DNA from: Mucilaginibacter gilvus
GTDB lineage: Bacteria > Bacteroidota > Bacteroidia > Sphingobacteriales > Sphingobacteriaceae
Reading direction: 5' to 3'
DNA length: 64,000 nucleotides
Assembly: GCF_004054195.1 (NCBI RefSeq)
Contig: NZ_SBIW01000031.1
Span: 62,001-126,000, forward strand
Under the pieces are notes generated by a model. The model searched no databases and was not told the DNA's origin. It saw only the letters and a list, made by a program, of their open reading frames with translations. The position numbers and the translations under genes were made by a program. This document shows positions 62,654 to 64,000 of the stretch, piece by piece; the first letter of the stretch is position 1; every line of letters begins with the position of its first letter.

Positions 62654-63142
62654 TCAAATGAGTAATACAATACTAATTTAATAAGTTAAAAAAAATATTT
62701 ATCATGTATTTTTTTTGCCTGACATCGTGGCAAATCCAATCTTTTAAAGTTACAAATACGATAGATCTTGATTGTAATCGAAGTTTAAAATATAATTTAA
62801 GATCTTGTTTCTTATAAGCTATTCAGCAAATTAATTTACGGTATAGTGGCCTTAATAGATACCGGTCGAATGATAAAAGTTATATTCCTTTTAAATGAAC
62901 ATTCAGGCATTTTCACATGTTGCCGCACCTTAATTTGATGAATTCCTTTTTTTATCCGAACTGATTTAAAAAGTGACAGTCCATACCCGAGAATTCCGAT
63001 TATAAGCCATCCTGCAGCCATATACTTCATATTGAAATATTTAAATATTTTTTATGAAATTAATTTATCACCGCCCTTTTTTGATTACAGAACTTAACCT
63101 AACCAGCACATCATCAACATTTCTGCAGATTTTGATAAACCG
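62654..63142. other. 489-base region with one doubtful small gene
   Basis: Apart from the 64-residue frame at 62836-63030, no gene is seen. The region is AT-rich. Confidence 0.5.
62836..63030 (-). CDS. Doubtful small membrane protein
   Basis: The frame has 64 residues with one hydrophobic stretch (MAAGWLIIGILGYGLSLF), followed by a basic region. It lies 112 bases past the ABM gene stop on the same strand. It has no recognised family and may be a remnant. Confidence 0.3.
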   Translation of the reverse strand: MKYMAAGWLIIGILGYGLSLFKSVRIKKGIHQIKVRQHVKMPECSFKRNITFIIRPVSIKATIP

Positions 63143-63670
63143 TTATAATGTCAGCCACTTTTTAAATTTTTTAAGCATAAAAGGCATAATCTTAAAAACC
63201 ATTAATCCGGATACCGTAATTGCAATAACCAGACTTCTTAAAAGAAAGTAATCTATATTTAACGAAATCAGAACAGTGTTTATCAAAAATGGTATAGTTA
63301 ACGTGAGGGGATAAACCGCGGTAAAAGTCACCACCCATTGTTTCCATTTAATCGCCGGTAGTGATGAATCCTGAAACCAAAAATTGGTGTTATGATGTAT
63401 GCTTTCCACTTTTTCAGAAAGGGTGATTACCTGTGACTGTTCAAGTAAATCTTTACGAAGATCTGACTTTAACCACAGTTCAGCTGTTTCTTTGTTTCTG
63501 AAACGAATAACAATAGAAATAAAGGGTTCATCAGCAACGGGGGACAGTTCAGTCTTATCTAAAAAACCATCGGCGGCTTGCAGGGCACCGTCAATAATCT
63601 TACGCCAGTTTTCATACTCGTTGACTTTGGAGTAACTCATTTTGTAGCGGATTATAATTGTGCTTATCAT
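63143..63670 (-). CDS. Antibiotic-biosynthesis-monooxygenase (ABM)-domain membrane protein
   Basis: The protein has 175 residues. The N-terminal ~95 residues form an ABM ferredoxin-like domain (YENWRKIIDGALQAADGFLD, FISIVIRFRNKETAELWLKS). The C-terminal part has two membrane helices (WVVTFTAVYPLTLTIPFLIN, LVIAITVSGLMVFK). This resembles COG3224 proteins. The reaction is unknown. It starts 8 bases after the P450 stop on the same strand, so the two are likely co-transcribed. Confidence 0.87.
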   Translation of the reverse strand: MISTIIIRYKMSYSKVNEYENWRKIIDGALQAADGFLDKTELSPVADEPFISIVIRFRNKETAELWLKSDLRKDLLEQSQVITLSEKVESIHHNTNFWFQDSSLPAIKWKQWVVTFTAVYPLTLTIPFLINTVLISLNIDYFLLRSLVIAITVSGLMVFKIMPFMLKKFKKWLTL

Positions 63671-63678
63671 TGATTCAC

Positions 63679-64000
63679 TTACAATATCACCTCCAGAATG
63701 AGGAGATCTCTGGATACTACATTACTGAACCATTCTTCATTTTTAATTACTGCATTTGGAAAATGTTGGGAGAAAAGCGTGAAGACCACTTCGGCTTCCA
63801 TTTTTGCAACATACCAACCGATACAATGATGAATTCCTTTGCTGAAAGACAAATAATTTTTTAATGGGTCCCTTCCTGATTCAACATCATAGTTAGCTGA
63901 TGAAAGCAGCACCAGAACAATGTCGCCTCTGTGAAGTTTTGTATCACCGACACCAGTATTTTTATGTACATACCTTGGAAATGCACTATTTGCCGGGGAA
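63679..64000 (-). CDS. Cytochrome P450, C-terminal part (5' end outside window)
   Basis: The reading frame is open to the right edge and holds about 106 codons of the C-terminus. The heme-binding loop is LSFSKGIHHCIGWYVAKMEA (FxxGxHxCxG with the iron-ligand Cys). Upstream is HRGDIVLVLLSSANYD, typical of the region before the loop. It would add oxygen to a small molecule; the substrate is unknown. Confidence 0.88.
   Translation of the reverse strand, partial: SPANSAFPRYVHKNTGVGDTKLHRGDIVLVLLSSANYDVESGRDPLKNYLSFSKGIHHCIGWYVAKMEAEVVFTLFSQHFPNAVIKNEEWFSNVVSRDLLILEVIL

Larger units (their letters stand above)
53906..64000. mobile_element. Second integrative element in tandem (right end not seen)
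   Basis: It begins at the att copy and has the same left-end order as element 1: att core, hairpin, arm repeat, palindrome, integrase. No third copy of the core was found up to 64000, so its right end is outside the window, or it has decayed. Its cargo here is AT-rich and contains secreted proteins, oxidoreductases and remnants. The extent is inferred. Confidence 0.5.

Noticed and set aside
55402..64000. A third att copy marking the end of element 2
   Set aside because: No further copy of the core sequence was seen by eye, so no right end is called.
1..64000. CRISPR arrays, rRNA genes and riboswitches
   Set aside because: No regularly spaced direct repeats, no rRNA sequence and no recognisable riboswitch were seen.

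Overview
This window comes from a Bacteroidota chromosome, most likely a Sphingobacteriaceae member of the Mucilaginibacter or Pedobacter type. Evidence: a SusC/SusD pair, DUF5686 and CarboxypepD_reg-like outer-membrane proteins, BfmA/BtgA-type mobilization genes, IntDOT-like integrases, TTTG/TAnnTTTG promoters and weak Shine-Dalgarno signals. The genus is inferred from protein resemblance only.

Region 1 (1-9600) is a sugar-acid locus. A divergent AraC regulator faces an SDR dehydrogenase, an L-fuconate dehydratase and a sodium:solute symporter. These end at a hairpin terminator and are followed by a SusC/SusD uptake pair; SusD runs off the left edge. Together they look like uptake and non-phosphorylative breakdown of L-fucose or a related sugar acid.

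Region 2 (9600-32300) is core chromosome: nucleoid-associated protein, TIGR02757 protein, cystathionine gamma-synthase/lyase, ProRS, FadL-type porin, Dps, LysM protein, uridine kinase, rpsO-pnp, Ddl, PASTA protein, rhodanese, MltG, two thioesterases and YihY. Several intergenic gaps hold short quasi-palindromic repeats. One perfect 28-bp-armed inverted repeat sits in frame inside the TIGR02757 gene.

Region 3 (32298-53926) is a mobilizable element of about 21.5 kb in the 3' end of a tRNA-Ser(UGA) gene. It is bounded by a 21-bp direct repeat of the tRNA 3' end. It carries an integrase, a zeta-toxin module, small DNA-binding proteins, a likely oriT, a BfmA/BtgA accessory protein and a DUF5712 relaxase-like protein, but no type IV secretion genes. 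The cargo is an envelope-related set: TonB-dependent receptor, two DUF5686 proteins, an OmpR-type two-component system, PAP2 phosphatase, beta-barrel protein, fatty-acid hydroxylase, PepSY-like protein and a COG4705 membrane protein.

Region 4 (53906-64000) begins with a second att copy, a homologous terminator and leader, and a second related integrase. This indicates a second element in tandem at the same tRNA site; its far end is not visible. It is AT-richer and holds unrecognised secreted proteins, gene remnants (a DUF6904-like fragment and an SDR/AraC deletion fusion), an aldo/keto reductase, a zinc-binding dehydrogenase-type oxidoreductase, an ABM-domain protein and the C-terminal part of a cytochrome P450 cut by the right edge.
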